Shown here: piece by piece, positions 5,256 to 5,755 of the stretch | How the letters are laid out: every line of letters starts with the position of its first letter | How positions within the stretch are numbered: position 1 is the stretch's first letter | From: Pseudomonadota bacterium | GTDB taxonomy: Bacteria; Desulfobacterota; BSN033; WVXP01; G020346125 | Reading direction: 5' to 3' | DNA length: 5,755 nucleotides | NCBI GenBank assembly: GCA_030672465.1 | Contig: DAOVGJ010000207.1 | Span: 1-5,755, forward strand | Notes under the pieces: generated by a model | The model's database searches: none | What the model saw: only the letters and a program-made list of their open reading frames with translations | Told to the model about the DNA's origin: nothing | Program-made: the position numbers and the translations under genes

Positions 5256-5395
5256 AAATATAAAATTCGAAGCACGAAATTCGAAATCCGAAACAATAAC
5301 AAAATTCAAATCTTCCAATGTTCTAAACATGTTTTGGATTTTGGTCATTTGATATTCGGATTTGTTTGGCATTTCGATATTCGAATTTCGGATTT
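5256..5395. repeat. AT-rich intergenic inverted-repeat element
   Basis: The stretch is full of TTCGAA, ATTCG and ATTTCG words. CGAAATTCGAA (5275-5285) is repeated exactly inverted as TTCGAATTTCG (5380-5390), and further imperfect copies flank both arms (5256-5292 and 5369-5395). The centre, near 5311-5349, is different in composition and contains ACATGT. The bases differ sharply from neighbouring genes. Elements with this look are scattered between genes in some Desulfobacterota and Planctomycetes genomes, from my general knowledge of spurious translations; only one copy is in this window. Confidence 0.55.
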
Positions 5396-5398
5396 AAA

Positions 5399-5654
5399 GC
5401 GTCATATTTCTAGACGCTGTGCGATCGTGTAAATTATGCAAGTTATTACTGGGACACCACACTAGGTAGGAATTGAAGGTTATATTGATTCTCGCGCAGA
5501 GATATTTAGATGTTTATAGATCTGGAGGAGACGTTGGTTCTGAAACAACTTGTTTGCATCTGAAAGGGTATAAGTGTGTTATACCGCAGTCTTGAGGCCT
5601 AAAGGTATTGTGAAGAAACTATGTAGACTATAGTTGGGTGAAAAGGAAAAACTT
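5399..5654. other. AT-rich intergenic stretch ahead of the lipoprotein gene
   Basis: No clear gene is seen. It contains one short TTG-started frame (5473-5595) and weak promoter-like words: TTGCAT with TGTTAT at a 17-base spacing around 5554-5582, and TTGTGA (5608-5613) with TATAGT (5629-5634) at 15 bases. Neither is convincing alone. The ribosome binding site AAGGA (5643-5647) of the next gene closes the stretch. Confidence 0.35.
5473..5595 (+). CDS. Doubtful 40-aa frame, possible gene remnant
   Basis: A TTG-started frame of 40 codons ends in TGA at 5593-5595. Its opening, MKVILILAQRYLDVYRSGG, resembles the first beta strand and loop of a nucleotide-sugar glycosyltransferase of the GT-B fold, but the frame stops far too early for such an enzyme, and AGGA lies only about 3 bases before the TTG. 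A TAG codon lies directly upstream. If real it is either a short peptide or the broken N-terminus of a lost gene; chance is equally possible in AT-rich sequence. Confidence 0.15.
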   Translation: MKVILILAQRYLDVYRSGGDVGSETTCLHLKGYKCVIPQS

Positions 5655-5755
5655 ATGAAAGCACAAATCACAATACTAACATGTGTTCTCGCAGCCATGT
5701 TCTCAGGCTTCGGATGTGCACACCAGAGCGGGAAAACAGAGGCACAGCTTCCGAA
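5655..5755 (+). CDS. Probable lipoprotein, N-terminal part only
   Basis: The first 33 codons of a gene that runs off the right edge. The start ATG has AAGGA 7 bases upstream. The N-terminus begins MKAQ, followed by a hydrophobic core (ITILTCVLAAMF, residues 5-16) and then SGFGC with Cys21, after which the chain becomes polar (AHQSGKTEAQ). This is the layout of a lipoprotein signal peptide cut before Cys21 and lipidated there, giving an envelope-anchored protein. The lipobox is imperfect because position -3 is Gly, not the usual Leu or Val, so a plain secreted protein is an alternative. Nothing of the mature domain is visible, so its function cannot be told. Confidence 0.6.
   Translation, partial: MKAQITILTCVLAAMFSGFGCAHQSGKTEAQLP

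Noticed and set aside
5037..5372. A 111-aa - strand protein starting at the ATG at 5372
   Set aside because: Its first third is translation of the AT-rich inverted repeat and it has no ribosome binding site; only the C-terminal two thirds look like real protein, so it is listed as a remnant.
1..5755. CRISPR array, rRNA, tRNA genes or integrase genes
   Set aside because: No regularly spaced repeats, no rRNA-like segments, no cloverleaf-forming stretches and no recombinase-like coding sequence were seen.

Overview
The window reads as bacterial chromosome from an anaerobe or an uncultured lineage, with at least six coding regions on both strands and two intergenic stretches holding repeats and gene debris. 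Strong GGAGG-type ribosome binding sites, a GTG start and an apparent lipoprotein signal peptide at the right edge favour Bacteria. A methanogen-like thymidylate synthase, a stand-alone corrinoid reactivation domain and an AT-rich dispersed-repeat type resemble what I know from Desulfobacterota and similar lineages, but that placement is an inference and weakly held.

Left block (1-2283, all + strand): an unrecognised 208-residue helical protein, a HEAT-repeat protein, and a thymidylate synthase of the archaeal/methanogen type. For the first and third genes the ribosome binding site lies inside the longest reading frame, so the start I choose is the ATG five codons downstream. Between the HEAT gene and the synthase the RNA could fold into a branched structure closed by an 8-bp stem that begins one base after the HEAT stop codon.

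Centre (2331-3679): convergent with the synthase is a - strand gene for a B12-dependent methionine synthase activation-domain protein with a C-terminal cysteine cluster. Directly upstream, same strand, is the 3' end of another coding frame whose 5' part is missing. Beyond it is a gene-poor stretch containing a roughly 225-bp segment bounded by imperfect inverted repeats and a 9-bp direct duplication, which looks like a decayed miniature transposable element. A promoter-like sequence follows, then a 77-residue protein built from three CCHC zinc-binding modules (+ strand).

Right block (3913-5755): a divergent galactose-1-phosphate uridylyltransferase (HIT superfamily) homologue on the - strand with its own promoter-like sequence; an AT-rich stretch with a possible gene remnant, an intergenic inverted repeat and a doubtful short frame; and the first 33 codons of a probable lipoprotein on the + strand.

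Functionally, the thymidylate synthase and the corrinoid activation protein both belong to one-carbon metabolism, but they are on opposite strands and nothing in the sequence proves co-regulation. The GalT-like enzyme and the zinc protein show no evident link to them.
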